From a virus, in the IMG/VR virus record IMGVR_UViG_3300046675_000069, positions 1-43,436 of that record: a stretch of 43,436 bases of DNA; one strand, given 5' to 3'. The stretch's first letter is position 1; each line of letters opens with the position of its first letter. Under the pieces are notes generated by a model. It was given only the letters and a program-made list of their open reading frames with translations. It did not search any database and was not told the origin of the DNA. Shown here piece after piece: positions 17,471-25,793 of the stretch. The translations under genes were made by a program, and so were the position numbers.

Positions 17471-17821
17471 ATGGCCGCGCTGATCATTCCCAATTCAACG
17501 CCGTTCGGCGGCATGACCAACCAGACGACGTCGAAGTTGCTTGCTCTCAACACCACCATGGCAAGGCTGAAGGACGCCATCGCCACCGCCGCCAGCGGCT
17601 ACGCGGGCGTCGCGGGGACCGAGTACGAATCCCCGTCGATGGGGATGAACATGATGCCGCAGCAAAACAACTTCGGCGTCGTGCCCGACCCCGCCGAGGC
17701 GGGCGGCAACGGCACCGCCTACGCCTACGCCGTCAACACCCTGATCGGGCATTGGGAAACGTTCTGGACCGCCGCCGAGGCCTCGATCAGTCAACTCGAC
17801 AACGGCGGATCGTCAATGTGA
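17471..17821 (+). CDS. Hypothetical protein between fibre and sheath modules
   Basis: This 116-residue protein is not recognised. It is Ala/Asn/Met-rich, with a helix AKLLALNTTMARLKD-like region around residues 22-40 and a central MGMNMMPQQNNFGVVPDP stretch; the C-terminal helix ends TAAEASISQLDNGG. It starts at an ATG preceded by GAGGATCTGAC, 48 bases after the tailspike stop. Its position at the end of the adsorption block suggests a fibre accessory (assembly or tip) protein, but no domain supports this. Confidence 0.6.
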   Translation: MAALIIPNSTPFGGMTNQTTSKLLALNTTMARLKDAIATAASGYAGVAGTEYESPSMGMNMMPQQNNFGVVPDPAEAGGNGTAYAYAVNTLIGHWETFWTAAEASISQLDNGGSSM

Positions 17822-17843
17822 CCACCACCAGGAGCGACACGCG

Positions 17844-18038
17844 ATGAAGGTGATTCCCGTCCAGGGCCGCGCCGTGCGCGACCCGCGCAACATGCAATTG
17901 CTACCGGAGGCGGGGCGCGAGGTGTCCGACTCCGATCCGTTCTGGGCGCGCCGGCTGCGCGACGGCGACGTGACCGTCGAAGCGCCCCCTGACCCCGGCG
18001 CCACGCGCCGGCCGGCGCCCGCGACCAAGGAGGCCTGA
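17844..18038 (+). CDS. DUF2635 protein (Mu gp38-like)
   Basis: This 64-residue protein matches the small DUF2635 family found just upstream of Mu-type tail sheath genes. It has the expected opening MKVIPVQGRAVRDP and the middle GREVSDSDPFWARRLRDGDV, in which the Pro-x-x-G-x-x-V-R-x-P and F/W-x-R-R-x-x-D-G-D-V elements are the family marks. The tail after residue 48 is Pro/Ala-rich. The sheath ATG begins three bases after its stop. Function is unknown, probably in tail assembly. Confidence 0.8.
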   Translation: MKVIPVQGRAVRDPRNMQLLPEAGREVSDSDPFWARRLRDGDVTVEAPPDPGATRRPAPATKEA

Positions 18039-18041
18039 CCG

Positions 18042-19520
18042 ATGGCGATCAACTTCACTTACTATCCGACCTCGAACCGGGTGCCCGGTGTTTACGTCGA
18101 GATGGACCCCTCGCAGGCCAACACCGCGACGGTCCTGCAAAAGACACTACTGATCGGCCAGATCACCGCCGCCGGCCATGCGATCCCCGATCAGCCCGTG
18201 CTGGTGGAGAGCCTCGCCCAGGTGCTCATCCTGTGCGGCGCCGGCTCGATGCTGGCGCAGATGACGGAGCGATACCTGCAACGCGACAGCTTCGGCGCCG
18301 TCTACATGCTGCCGATCGCCGATAACGTCGCCTCCGTCGCCGCCGCCGGGGAAATCACGCTGACCGGCGCCGCGACCGCCTCGGGGACGCTGAACATCTA
18401 CATCGGCGGCATCCGTGTGCAATCGATCGTCAACGCCGGCGACAACGCCGCCACCGTCGCCACCGCCTTGCACGACGCGATCAACGCAAACACGAAACTC
18501 GCCGTCACCGCCGGCTCGCCGACCGCCGGCGCGGCGATCCCGTTGACCGCCAAGAACAAGGGCGAGGCGGGCAACGATATCGCGCTGTCGCAAAACTACC
18601 AGGGCGCGGCCGGCGGTGAATATCCCGTGCCGGGCATCGTCGTCGCGTTTACCGACATGACCGGCGGCACCGCCAATCCCTCGCTCACGAACGCGCTGGC
18701 GAACCTGTCCTCGCAGCCGTTCGATTTCATCTGCCTGCCCTATACCGACACGACCTCGCTCGACACGATGAAAGCCTTCCTCGCCGACGACGAAGGCCGC
18801 TGGTCGTGGCAAGAGATGATCTATGGCGGCTGCTTCACCGCGTTCCGCGGCACGCTCGGCGAATGCACCGCCTTCGGCATCGGCCGCAACGATCAGCACA
18901 TGTCCGTCGTGGCGTTCAACGGCTCGCCAGACCCCGCCTGGATATGGGCCGCCGAGATCACCGCCTCATCCGCCGCCTCGCTCCGCGTCGATCCAGGGCT
19001 TCCGCTGCAATACATCGCGACAACGCTACAGGCGCCGCCGATCGCCGACCGCTGGACCCTCGGCGAGCGGAATACGCTTCTCTATGACGGCATGAGCACG
19101 ACCCGCGTCGGCGACGACAACACCGTGATCATCGAGCGCATGGCGACGACCTATCAAAAGAACCTCGCCGGCGCGCCCGACAATAGTTACCTCGACGTCG
19201 AGACGATGTTCGGCCTGATGTTCGTCTCGCGCGACCTGTCCGACTATCTGCTGACCCGCTACGCGCGCAAGAAACTGGTCAGCGATCAGACGCCGATCCT
19301 CGCCGGCTCGAATTGCGTCAACGCGCCGATGATCCGCGCCTCCGTCATCTGCGAATACCGCGCCCTCGAAGCCGCCGGCTATGTCCAGAACGCCGCGACG
19401 TTCGGCCGCGACGTCGTCGTCGAGAACGCCGGCGACGGACTGGTCAAAATCCTCGCCCCCGTCGATCTGGTCAACCAACTCCGACAGATCGCTATCCTGC
19501 TGCAATTCCGCAAATCATAA
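18042..19520 (+). CDS. Contractile tail sheath protein (Mu gpL-like)
   Basis: This 492-residue subunit forms the contractile sheath. It shows the Mu gpL-type start YPTSNRVPGVYVEMDPSQAN, the segment VLQKTLLIGQITAAGHA, an inserted domain around residues 100-190 (GEITLTGAATASGTLNIYIG), and the conserved C-terminal part with YLDVETMFGLMFVSRDLSDY and the final strand LVKILAPVDLVNQLRQIAI, which interlocks neighbouring subunits in known sheaths. It defines the phage as a myovirus. The tail tube gene follows after 12 bases, the normal pairing. Confidence 0.93.
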   Translation: MAINFTYYPTSNRVPGVYVEMDPSQANTATVLQKTLLIGQITAAGHAIPDQPVLVESLAQVLILCGAGSMLAQMTERYLQRDSFGAVYMLPIADNVASVAAAGEITLTGAATASGTLNIYIGGIRVQSIVNAGDNAATVATALHDAINANTKLAVTAGSPTAGAAIPLTAKNKGEAGNDIALSQNYQGAAGGEYPVPGIVVAFTDMTGGTANPSLTNALANLSSQPFDFICLPYTDTTSLDTMKAFLADDEGRWSWQEMIYGGCFTAFRGTLGECTAFGIGRNDQHMSVVAFNGSPDPAWIWAAEITASSAASLRVDPGLPLQYIATTLQAPPIADRWTLGERNTLLYDGMSTTRVGDDNTVIIERMATTYQKNLAGAPDNSYLDVETMFGLMFVSRDLSDYLLTRYARKKLVSDQTPILAGSNCVNAPMIRASVICEYRALEAAGYVQNAATFGRDVVVENAGDGLVKILAPVDLVNQLRQIAILLQFRKS

Positions 19521-19532
19521 AGGAGCCGCGCG

Positions 19533-19898
19533 ATGGCCGCGTGTGAAAGACTGGCCGGGATCACCGGCCTTACGATCGACGGCAACGCTTACATGGTCGT
19601 CTCGGACGTCACTTGGTCGCCGGCGAAGTGGAAGCGCGAGACGCTGGTCGGCCTCGACGCCGTGCATGGGTTCTCGGAGGTCCCGATCCAGGGCTTCATC
19701 GAGGCGACCTTGCGCGACAGCGGTGACATCAGCGTCGGCGACTTCAACGCCATGCGCTGCGTCGAGGTGCTCGTCACGCTCGCGAACGGCAAGGTCGTCG
19801 GGGGCGCCAACCTGTGGAACACCTCCGCGCTCGAGGTCCGCGCCGCCGAGGGCACGTTCCAGGTCCGTTTCGACGGCATCGACGTCTCGGAGAGTTGA
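19533..19898 (+). CDS. Tail tube protein (Mu gpM-like)
   Basis: This 121-residue protein stacks as hexamers to make the inner tail tube. It has the family opening RLAGITGLTIDGNAYMV, followed by SPAKWKRETLVGLDAVHGFSE and the strand VPIQGFIEATLRDSGDIS, and ends with AEGTFQVRFDGIDV, the usual closing strand of Mu-type tube proteins. The length fits. It lies between sheath and assembly chaperone as expected, with an AAAGGAG ribosome-binding site about 10 bases before the ATG. Confidence 0.88.
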   Translation: MAACERLAGITGLTIDGNAYMVVSDVTWSPAKWKRETLVGLDAVHGFSEVPIQGFIEATLRDSGDISVGDFNAMRCVEVLVTLANGKVVGGANLWNTSALEVRAAEGTFQVRFDGIDVSES

Positions 19899-19900
19899 CC

Positions 19901-20302
19901 ATGGACGCGATCGCCATCGACGGCTTCACCGAGTCACCGCTGAACCCGCGCGAACTCGACCTCGAGATCGATCCGCCGATCGAGTTTCTTAAGAAGCGCT
20001 TCACCACGCTGCACCTAGAGGAACCCACCGCGCTTCAGATGCAGCGCGCCGAGTTCGAGATCGCCGAGGCGTCGAACATGTTCACGCTGCGCCGCTATCA
20101 GATCAAACTTGTCGCCGAGGTCGCCGGCGTGCCGCGCGAGGTCGTCGAGCGAATGCGGATCAGTCAGGTGGGGGAAGCGTTCCGTTTTTTGGAACCTTAT
20201 ACGCCGCTTTTCCGGCTAACTGGCACGACCTTGTCGCCGACCTCACGCGCTGGTGGGGATGGGGACCGCATGACGCCTGGGGACTCACCGGAACCCAATT
20301 GA
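19901..20302 (+). CDS. Tail assembly chaperone, zero-frame product (Mu gp41-like)
   Basis: This 133-residue protein belongs to the phage tail assembly (TAC) chaperones that coat the tape measure before tube growth. The conserved core is TLHLEEPTALQMQRAEFEI (residues ~36-54) and LRRYQIKLVAEVAGVPREVV (~63-82). After residue ~97 the zero-frame sequence turns into an unusual Ser/Thr/Gly-rich end, as expected past a frameshift site. A second, longer product made by -1 frameshifting is described separately. A homologue occurs far away at 40509-40874. The ATG follows the tube stop by two bases. Confidence 0.85.
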   Translation: MDAIAIDGFTESPLNPRELDLEIDPPIEFLKKRFTTLHLEEPTALQMQRAEFEIAEASNMFTLRRYQIKLVAEVAGVPREVVERMRISQVGEAFRFLEPYTPLFRLTGTTLSPTSRAGGDGDRMTPGDSPEPN

Positions 20303-20367
20303 CGTGGTGGGCCGAACAATCCCAACGCATCGCGGCCCGCGAACGCGAGGCGCGGGAACAGGGCTGA
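19901..20367 (+). CDS. Tail assembly chaperone, -1 frameshift fusion product
   Basis: If ribosomes slip one base back at T-TTT-TTG (20185-20191), the first 97 codons continue in the -1 frame from 20191 for 58 more codons to the TGA at 20365-20367, giving a ~155-residue protein. The new end contains ANWHDLVADLTRWWGWGP and LTWWAEQSQRIAAREREAR, a Trp-rich then helical tail of the kind seen in T-domain extensions that bind the tape measure protein. It ends just before the tape measure ATG at 20374. This arrangement is conserved in many long-tailed phages; slippage itself is not demonstrated here. Confidence 0.7.
20185..20191 (+). other. Putative -1 ribosomal frameshift slippery heptamer
   Basis: The heptamer T TTT TTG is in the zero frame of the tail assembly chaperone (codons CGT TTT TTG), a standard X XXY YYZ arrangement. 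It lies at codons 95-97. Downstream GC-rich sequence could fold, but I did not establish a specific stem-loop or pseudoknot. Confidence 0.7.
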
Positions 20368-20373
20368 CCTGAC

Positions 20374-22608
20374 ATGGCCGGCTATTCCGTCACCTTCTCC
20401 GTCGTCGATAACGCGACGAAACAGATCGACGCGATCAACCGCCGGATCGCGCAGATGCGCGCGCCGATGGAACGCCTCTCGCGTCAGGTGACCCGCTTCG
20501 TCGATGTCTCCGGGCTGCGCAAGGTCGCCCAGGGCTTCGAGTGGATCGGCAAGACGGCGGGGACCGTGCTGAGCACGCTGACCTCGATCGTGCCGCAGAT
20601 GGCCGCGATCACCGGCGCCGCCTCGATCGCCGGCATGACGAAGCTGGTCTCGAATTACGCCGCGTGGTCGCGCGAACTTGTCGCCGCCGCCGACAACATC
20701 GGCATCACGACACGGGAGTTGCAAAAATTCGAGGACGCGACCCGGCTCGCCGGCGGCAGCGCCGCCGAGATGCGCGAGAGCCTCAAGGGCCTGCATGACA
20801 ACCTCGCCGACCTCAACATCGGCCGCGGCAATTTCGCCGAGACCGCGCAGGCGCTCAACCTCCTCGGCGTCAACGCGCGCGACACGACCGGGCATATGCG
20901 ATCCGCCGCCGACCTCATGCCCGAGGTCATCAAGAAAATCGCCGCGTTGAAGGATCCCGCCGACCGCGCGCGCCTCGCGACGATCCTGCTCGGCGGCGCC
21001 GGCGAGAAGCTGGTCGAGACGTTCCGGCAATCGACGATGGGCCTCGACGGCGCGATCGACGCCGTCAAACGCTACAAGGACCTCACCGACGAACAGAAAC
21101 GATCGCTGCAATTGTTCTCGGAGGCGCAAGGCCGCGTCGGCGTCGCGTTCGATCGCCTCGGCCAGCAATTGTCCGCGACGCTCGCGCAACACTTCGCGCC
21201 GCTGCTGAACAAGTTCGGCGAGTTCGTCGAGAAACACACGCCGGAAATCATCGCCGCCGTCGATCAAATCTCGGCGCGCTTCGCCGCGTGGCTGCAAAAG
21301 CCCGAGACGATCAAGGCGATGACCGACGGCGTCAATTCGCTGATCGACAGCCTCAAATGGGTGATCACCCACCTGGACACGATCAAGACCGCCGTCGAGG
21401 CCATCGCCGGATTGTTCGTCGTGAAATGGGCAGGGCAGGCCGTGGCCGCCGTCCAGGCGCTGACCGGGGCGATCGGCCTCGCCGCCGGCGTATCCGGCGC
21501 CACGCTCGCCGCCGCGCTCGCCGGCATCGCCGCCATCGTCGGCCTGCTGGCGCTCGGGTCCGCGTACGAGACGCCGGAAACCCGCGCCGCGCGCGAAAAG
21601 AACCGCAAGGACCAGGACACGCGCTCGCCGACCAATACGCCAACGTCCGATTATTGGATCGACTCGCAGGGGCGGAAGCACGACGCGACGACCGGCGAGA
21701 TCATCGGCGCCTCGCCGTCCCGCTCCACCGGCGGCTATCTGCCCGGCGGCGTCACCCCCGCCGCGTATCAGGCGGGCGGCGCCGCCGCGCGCCAGCCGAT
21801 CGAGTTCTGGCTCGACATGACCCGCGCCGTATCCGCCGGCTTCGAGGATGCGTTCAACCATCTGCGCGACACCGGCGGCGCCGGCGCCGTGGGCGCGGCG
21901 GGGGGCGGCGCGCCGGGCGTCGTCGCGGCTTCCTACACGCCCGCCGACCGGCCCGCCCTCGGCCCCTCCGGGGGCGGTGGCGGGGTCACCGGCGGCAGCG
22001 GGGGCGGCGCGGGCGGCATCGACGCGCCGGCCGGCACGCCGATCGCCAGAACCGGGCTGGCGACCGTCACCTCGGCGAGCGGGCGCAAGTATCAGGTCGA
22101 TGCGCGGTTCGCGCAGAACTTCCAGGGCTTCATCAACGACTATGAGAAAGCCGGCGGTGTGCTCGGACCCGACAGCGGCACGCTCGGCGAACGGCCGAAC
22201 AACGCCAGCGGTCATCCGATCGGCGCCGCCATCGACATCAACCAGATCGGTCGCGGTGTGCGCAGCCGGCGCGGGGTTTCCCTCGACCCCCGGCTCGAGG
22301 ACGAACTCGCGAAACGATGGGGATTCGTCTCGGGCAATTCCTGGCGCTCCAACGACCAAGGTCATTTCGGCATCGAGAGCGTCGAGGCGGCGCGCCGCGC
22401 CTTGCTCAATAGCGGCGGTCGGATCGCGGCCCCCGCCGCCGCCGCGCCGCCCCTCGCCGTGCCCGGCGCGAAACCGATCAACGGCTCTGTCGATGTCAAT
22501 ATAACGCACCGCAATCCACCGCCGAATTCCGCCGTCACCGCGAGCGGATCCGGCGCCGTCAACGTCGCGCCGCCGCGCGTCGAATATCAGAACATGGCGT
22601 CGATATGA
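20374..22608 (+). CDS. Tail tape measure protein with C-terminal M15-like peptidase domain
   Basis: This 744-residue protein sets tail length and travels into the cell during infection. Residues 1-340 are mostly helical (AINRRIAQMRAPMERLSRQV; LQKFEDATRLAGGSAAEM), residues ~350-398 form long hydrophobic segments (KWAGQAVAAVQALTGAIGLA), and ~400-560 are Gly/Pro-rich linkers. Residues ~565-670 resemble peptidase M15: ASGHPIGAAIDIN supplies His614 and Asp621, and SNDQGHFGIE supplies His664, the three zinc ligands. This would allow local peptidoglycan cutting during DNA entry. It begins six bases after the frameshift product ends and overlaps gp43 by four bases. Confidence 0.88.
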   Translation: MAGYSVTFSVVDNATKQIDAINRRIAQMRAPMERLSRQVTRFVDVSGLRKVAQGFEWIGKTAGTVLSTLTSIVPQMAAITGAASIAGMTKLVSNYAAWSRELVAAADNIGITTRELQKFEDATRLAGGSAAEMRESLKGLHDNLADLNIGRGNFAETAQALNLLGVNARDTTGHMRSAADLMPEVIKKIAALKDPADRARLATILLGGAGEKLVETFRQSTMGLDGAIDAVKRYKDLTDEQKRSLQLFSEAQGRVGVAFDRLGQQLSATLAQHFAPLLNKFGEFVEKHTPEIIAAVDQISARFAAWLQKPETIKAMTDGVNSLIDSLKWVITHLDTIKTAVEAIAGLFVVKWAGQAVAAVQALTGAIGLAAGVSGATLAAALAGIAAIVGLLALGSAYETPETRAAREKNRKDQDTRSPTNTPTSDYWIDSQGRKHDATTGEIIGASPSRSTGGYLPGGVTPAAYQAGGAAARQPIEFWLDMTRAVSAGFEDAFNHLRDTGGAGAVGAAGGGAPGVVAASYTPADRPALGPSGGGGGVTGGSGGGAGGIDAPAGTPIARTGLATVTSASGRKYQVDARFAQNFQGFINDYEKAGGVLGPDSGTLGERPNNASGHPIGAAIDINQIGRGVRSRRGVSLDPRLEDELAKRWGFVSGNSWRSNDQGHFGIESVEAARRALLNSGGRIAAPAAAAPPLAVPGAKPINGSVDVNITHRNPPPNSAVTASGSGAVNVAPPRVEYQNMASI

Positions 22609-23495
22609 GCGGCATCCTCGGCCAGATCACCCGCACGATCTCGGGCGTTACCGGCGTCGTGTCCGCCACCGGCGCGCTGGTGAACGACGTCGCGCGCATC
22701 GGCCAGAGTGGGCAGGCCGCCGGCGCCTCGCTCGGCTTCGACACGTCGGGCCTGTCGTTCGGTTCCGGCGCGTGGTTCCAGCAATTGCAACCGGGATCGT
22801 GGCGCGGAGTCGGCTTCGTGCTCGACGCCGGCGAGACCGCCGCCGGCCGGCGCGTCGCGCTGCACGAATACCCCTATCGCGACGATGTCTGGGCCGAGGA
22901 CCTTGGCAAGCTGCCGCGCCGCTTCAGCGTCCAGGGCTTCGCTGTCGGCGACGACTGCTACCAGCAACGCGACGCCATGCTACGCGCCGCCGAACAGGCC
23001 GGCGCCGGAACCCTGGTGCATCCGACGCTCGGCAGCGTGCAGTGCGTATTGCTGGAATTCGCCACCGCCGACCGCCGCGAGCGTGGCCGCGTCGTCGAGT
23101 TTCAGTTTTCCTTCGTCGTCGCCGGCGACGTGATGTTTCCCGCCGCCGCCCTCGCGACGACCCAGAACGTGCTCGGCGCCGCCGCGAAACTCACGACCGC
23201 TTCCGCGTCTGACCTCGGCTCGACGCTGCAACGGATCGGCAACGTCGCGAAGTCGGTCTATTCGACCGTCACGCATTATGCCTCGATCGCGACCGGGATC
23301 GTCGGCGACGCCAGCCGCGTTTTCAACGCCGTGCGGGGCCTCGTGGGCTTCCATGGCCGCTACGCGACCGGCTCCCGCTCAACCCTCCAACCCGTGACCG
23401 CGACCGTGCAAGGGCTGCTGGGCGCCGCCACGACGGCGCGGACCCTGGTCAATACCTCGGCCTCGCTGGTGACCCGGCTGGCGAGTTTCCTGTGA
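22605..23495 (+). CDS. Baseplate/DNA circularization protein, N-terminal part (Mu gpN/gp43-like)
   Basis: This 296-residue protein has the DNA-circulation N-terminal domain of Mu gpN: GSWRGVGFVLDAGETAAGRR, ALHEYPYRDDVWAEDLG, RRFSVQGFAVGDDCYQQRDAML and GAGTLVHPTLGSVQCV are the family's conserved blocks (residues ~62-160). In contractile tails this protein belongs to the central baseplate hub. The C-terminal ~100 residues (helical, Ala/Thr-rich) precede the next gene, which looks like the missing C-terminal domain. ATG overlaps the tape measure stop; the stop overlaps the next GTG. Confidence 0.85.
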   Translation: MSGILGQITRTISGVTGVVSATGALVNDVARIGQSGQAAGASLGFDTSGLSFGSGAWFQQLQPGSWRGVGFVLDAGETAAGRRVALHEYPYRDDVWAEDLGKLPRRFSVQGFAVGDDCYQQRDAMLRAAEQAGAGTLVHPTLGSVQCVLLEFATADRRERGRVVEFQFSFVVAGDVMFPAAALATTQNVLGAAAKLTTASASDLGSTLQRIGNVAKSVYSTVTHYASIATGIVGDASRVFNAVRGLVGFHGRYATGSRSTLQPVTATVQGLLGAATTARTLVNTSASLVTRLASFL

Positions 23496-24058
23496 GCCAG
23501 CAATCCGACGCCTTCGCCGCCGCCGCCGTACAGCTCGCCGCCGCTGTCGCCGCGTCCGCGAACGACCCCGCCGACGCGATCCGCCTGCTGCTGCCACTCG
23601 CCGGATGGATACCGCCGCCGATCGGCGGCACGGGGCCGATCGCCGTCAACGCCCGTGTCGCCGCCGACGCCGTCGCGAGCAATCTGCGCTGCGCCGCGTG
23701 CGCCGCCCTGGCGACCGCCTCGACCGACTATCTGCCCGCGTCCTATCAGGACGCCTTCGCCGTCCGCGCCCTGGTGTGCGGCGCGCTCGACGCCGAAGCG
23801 ACCCGCGCCGGCGACGCCGGCCTCGACGCGACCTACCAGGGACTCCGCGATCTGCGCGCCGCCGTCGCGCTCGACCTGGCGGTTCGCGGCGCCAACCTCG
23901 CGTGGCTTGTCAACGTCGAGACGCGCGCGCCGATACCCTCGCTCGCCGAGGCCTGGACACTTTACGCCGACACGCCGCGCGAGCCGGGGTTGGTCGCGTC
24001 CGCCGATCCGCCGCATCCGCTGTTCATGCCGACATCGTTTCCGGCGTTGAACCAATGA
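23492..24058 (+). CDS. Baseplate protein, C-terminal part of split Mu gpN/gp43-like gene
   Basis: This 188-residue helical protein resembles the C-terminal domain of Mu gpN-type proteins: repeated Ala-rich helices (AAAAVQLAAAVAASANDPAD), DAFAVRALVCGALDAEATRAGD, YQGLRDLRAAVALDLAVRGA and a final LAEAWTLYADTPREPGLVA with HPLFMPTSFPALNQ, where LYxDxxR and HPxFxP are family-like. Together with the preceding 296-residue protein it totals ~484 residues, near a full gpN. The GTG start overlaps the upstream stop (GTGA), so the two halves are probably translationally coupled; the frames differ by one base. Confidence 0.7.
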   Translation: MSQQSDAFAAAAVQLAAAVAASANDPADAIRLLLPLAGWIPPPIGGTGPIAVNARVAADAVASNLRCAACAALATASTDYLPASYQDAFAVRALVCGALDAEATRAGDAGLDATYQGLRDLRAAVALDLAVRGANLAWLVNVETRAPIPSLAEAWTLYADTPREPGLVASADPPHPLFMPTSFPALNQ

Positions 24059-25296
24059 GCGACGCGAGCGGCGCGATCGCGCACGGCGTCGCCTCGCGCG
24101 GCCCGCCGGCCGGCGCATCGGACGCGCTGACGCTGACCGTGGGCAATCAATCCGTCACCGGCTGGCAGCGCGTCTCCGTCACCCGCCCGCTCGCCGCGAT
24201 CCCGGCTTCGTTCTCGATCGAGGTCACCGAACGCTATCCGAACGCCGCCGACATCGATCTGAAACCCGGCCAACCCTGCACCGTCAAAATCGGCGCCGAT
24301 CTGGTGCTGACCGGGTATGTCGATCGCTACACCTCGAGCATATCGGCCGCGCAACACACCATCCGCGTCGAGGGCCGCAGCAAGAGCGAGGACCTCGTCG
24401 ATTGTTCCGCGATCGTCGAGAACACCAGCGCCGGCGGCACGCCCACGCAAGGGCTTCAGATACTCAACGGCGACGCGCTCTCGATCGCGCGCCAACTCGC
24501 GAAACCTTACAACGTCGAGATAAAATCGAACTTCACCGGATCATTGCCGCCGGTCCCGCAGTTGAACATCATGCTCGGCGAAACGGTCTGGGAGATCATC
24601 GACCGCGTCACGCGGTATTCGGAACTGATCCCGTACGACCTACCGGATGGCTCGATCATGTTCTCGAAGGTCGGCACCGAGTCGATGGCCTCGGGCTTCA
24701 AGATCGGCGCCAACGTCGAAGCCGCCGACGTCATGTTTTCGATGGATCAACGCTATTCGCAATACGAAGGCCACCTGATGGCCTCGATGGCGCTCGGCAC
24801 CGACGCCGGCCAGAACATGCCGGGCGTCGGCGAGATCGTGAAAGACGACGAAGTGCCGCGCTTCCGCAAACTCTACATCATCAGCGAGCAGACCGTGATG
24901 GGGATCCCGCTCGCCGGCAAACGCGCCGTCTGGGAGAAAAATCGCCGCTGGGGCCAGTCGTTCAATTTCACCGTGACCGCCGACGCATGGCGCGACGCCG
25001 CCGGCGCGCTGTGGTCGCCCAACTACCTCGCCGCGATCACCGCGCCGCAATTGAAACTCGCCGATAAGAACTGGCTGATCGGCACCGTCACCTATACGCG
25101 CGACGAAAGCGGGCAGCACGCCCATCTGTCGCTGTTCCCGCCGGAAGCCTTCTCGATCGAACCGACCTCGCCGAGTTACCTGATCACCCAGGAAGCGGTG
25201 AACAACAACAACCCGACCAAACCGAACGCCGACGCCAAACCCGCCGCGCCCGCGCCGGGGCATGTCATGCTGCGGCCGGATCAACTCGACCTATGA
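24055..25296 (+). CDS. Baseplate hub protein (Mu gpP/gp44-like)
   Basis: This 413-residue protein corresponds to Mu gp44, the trimeric hub on which the central spike sits. Supporting segments are LTLTVGNQSVTGWQRVSVTR (residues ~23-42), CTVKIGADLVLTGYVDRY, IRVEGRSKSEDLVDCSA, and VWEIIDRVTRYSELIPYDLPDG; these are standard for the D/gp27-type hub domains. The last ~45 residues are Asn/Pro/Ala-rich. The ATG overlaps the previous stop, and the spike gene begins four bases before its end. Confidence 0.88.
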   Translation: MSDASGAIAHGVASRGPPAGASDALTLTVGNQSVTGWQRVSVTRPLAAIPASFSIEVTERYPNAADIDLKPGQPCTVKIGADLVLTGYVDRYTSSISAAQHTIRVEGRSKSEDLVDCSAIVENTSAGGTPTQGLQILNGDALSIARQLAKPYNVEIKSNFTGSLPPVPQLNIMLGETVWEIIDRVTRYSELIPYDLPDGSIMFSKVGTESMASGFKIGANVEAADVMFSMDQRYSQYEGHLMASMALGTDAGQNMPGVGEIVKDDEVPRFRKLYIISEQTVMGIPLAGKRAVWEKNRRWGQSFNFTVTADAWRDAAGALWSPNYLAAITAPQLKLADKNWLIGTVTYTRDESGQHAHLSLFPPEAFSIEPTSPSYLITQEAVNNNNPTKPNADAKPAAPAPGHVMLRPDQLDL

Positions 25297-25793
25297 GCAC
25301 CGCCGATCGGCTCCACCGCCGAATCCTGATGGCGATCGGGAAGCTGACGATCACCGCGACCGACGACAGCGGCCCCGTCCACCGCGCGCAGGCGCGCGGC
25401 TTCCCGATGGAAACGATCGACGCGATGCCGGTCCTGCAAATCTACGGCCTCGCCTCGCACGCGATGCCGGGGTCCGACGCGATGGCGATCTTCGCCGAGG
25501 GCGACCGCAGCAAGGGCGTCATCATCGCGACGGGCAACCAGCAATACCGCCTGCGAAGCCTCAAGGCCGGCGAGGTCGCGCTTTATGACAACGCCGGCAA
25601 CATCGTGAAACTCGCCGCCGGCGGCAACGTCGAGATCACGTCGCCGACAAAGGTGCGCATCGTCACGCCGCGCCTCGAGGTCACCGGCGACATCGTCGCC
25701 GGCTGCGACAGTACGCACGTCTCCGTGCTCAACCACCGCCACAAGGACACGCAGCCGGGCGGTGGCCTGTCTGGCGTGCCGCAACCGACATGA
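25293..25793 (+). CDS. Baseplate spike protein (Mu gp45-like)
   Basis: This 166-residue protein is the membrane-piercing spike at the tail tip. It begins with helix and OB-fold sequence (LHRRILMAIGKLTITATDD), continues with the triple-stranded beta-helix signature QYRLRSLKAGEVALYDNAGN, NIVKLAAGGNVEI and RLEVTGDIVAG, and ends with an HxH motif, His148-Arg-His150 in LNHRHKDTQPGGG. In the Mu/P2 spike family such histidines coordinate an iron ion at the tip. Length is close to that of Mu gp45. It overlaps the genes on both sides by four bases. Confidence 0.9.
   Translation: MSTADRLHRRILMAIGKLTITATDDSGPVHRAQARGFPMETIDAMPVLQIYGLASHAMPGSDAMAIFAEGDRSKGVIIATGNQQYRLRSLKAGEVALYDNAGNIVKLAAGGNVEITSPTKVRIVTPRLEVTGDIVAGCDSTHVSVLNHRHKDTQPGGGLSGVPQPT

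Noticed and set aside
20197-22509. 770-codon minus-strand open frame opposite the tape measure gene
   Set aside because: It is the antisense shadow of a well-supported tape measure gene in GC-rich DNA; the translation is Arg/Gly-rich with no domain and would oppose the whole operon.
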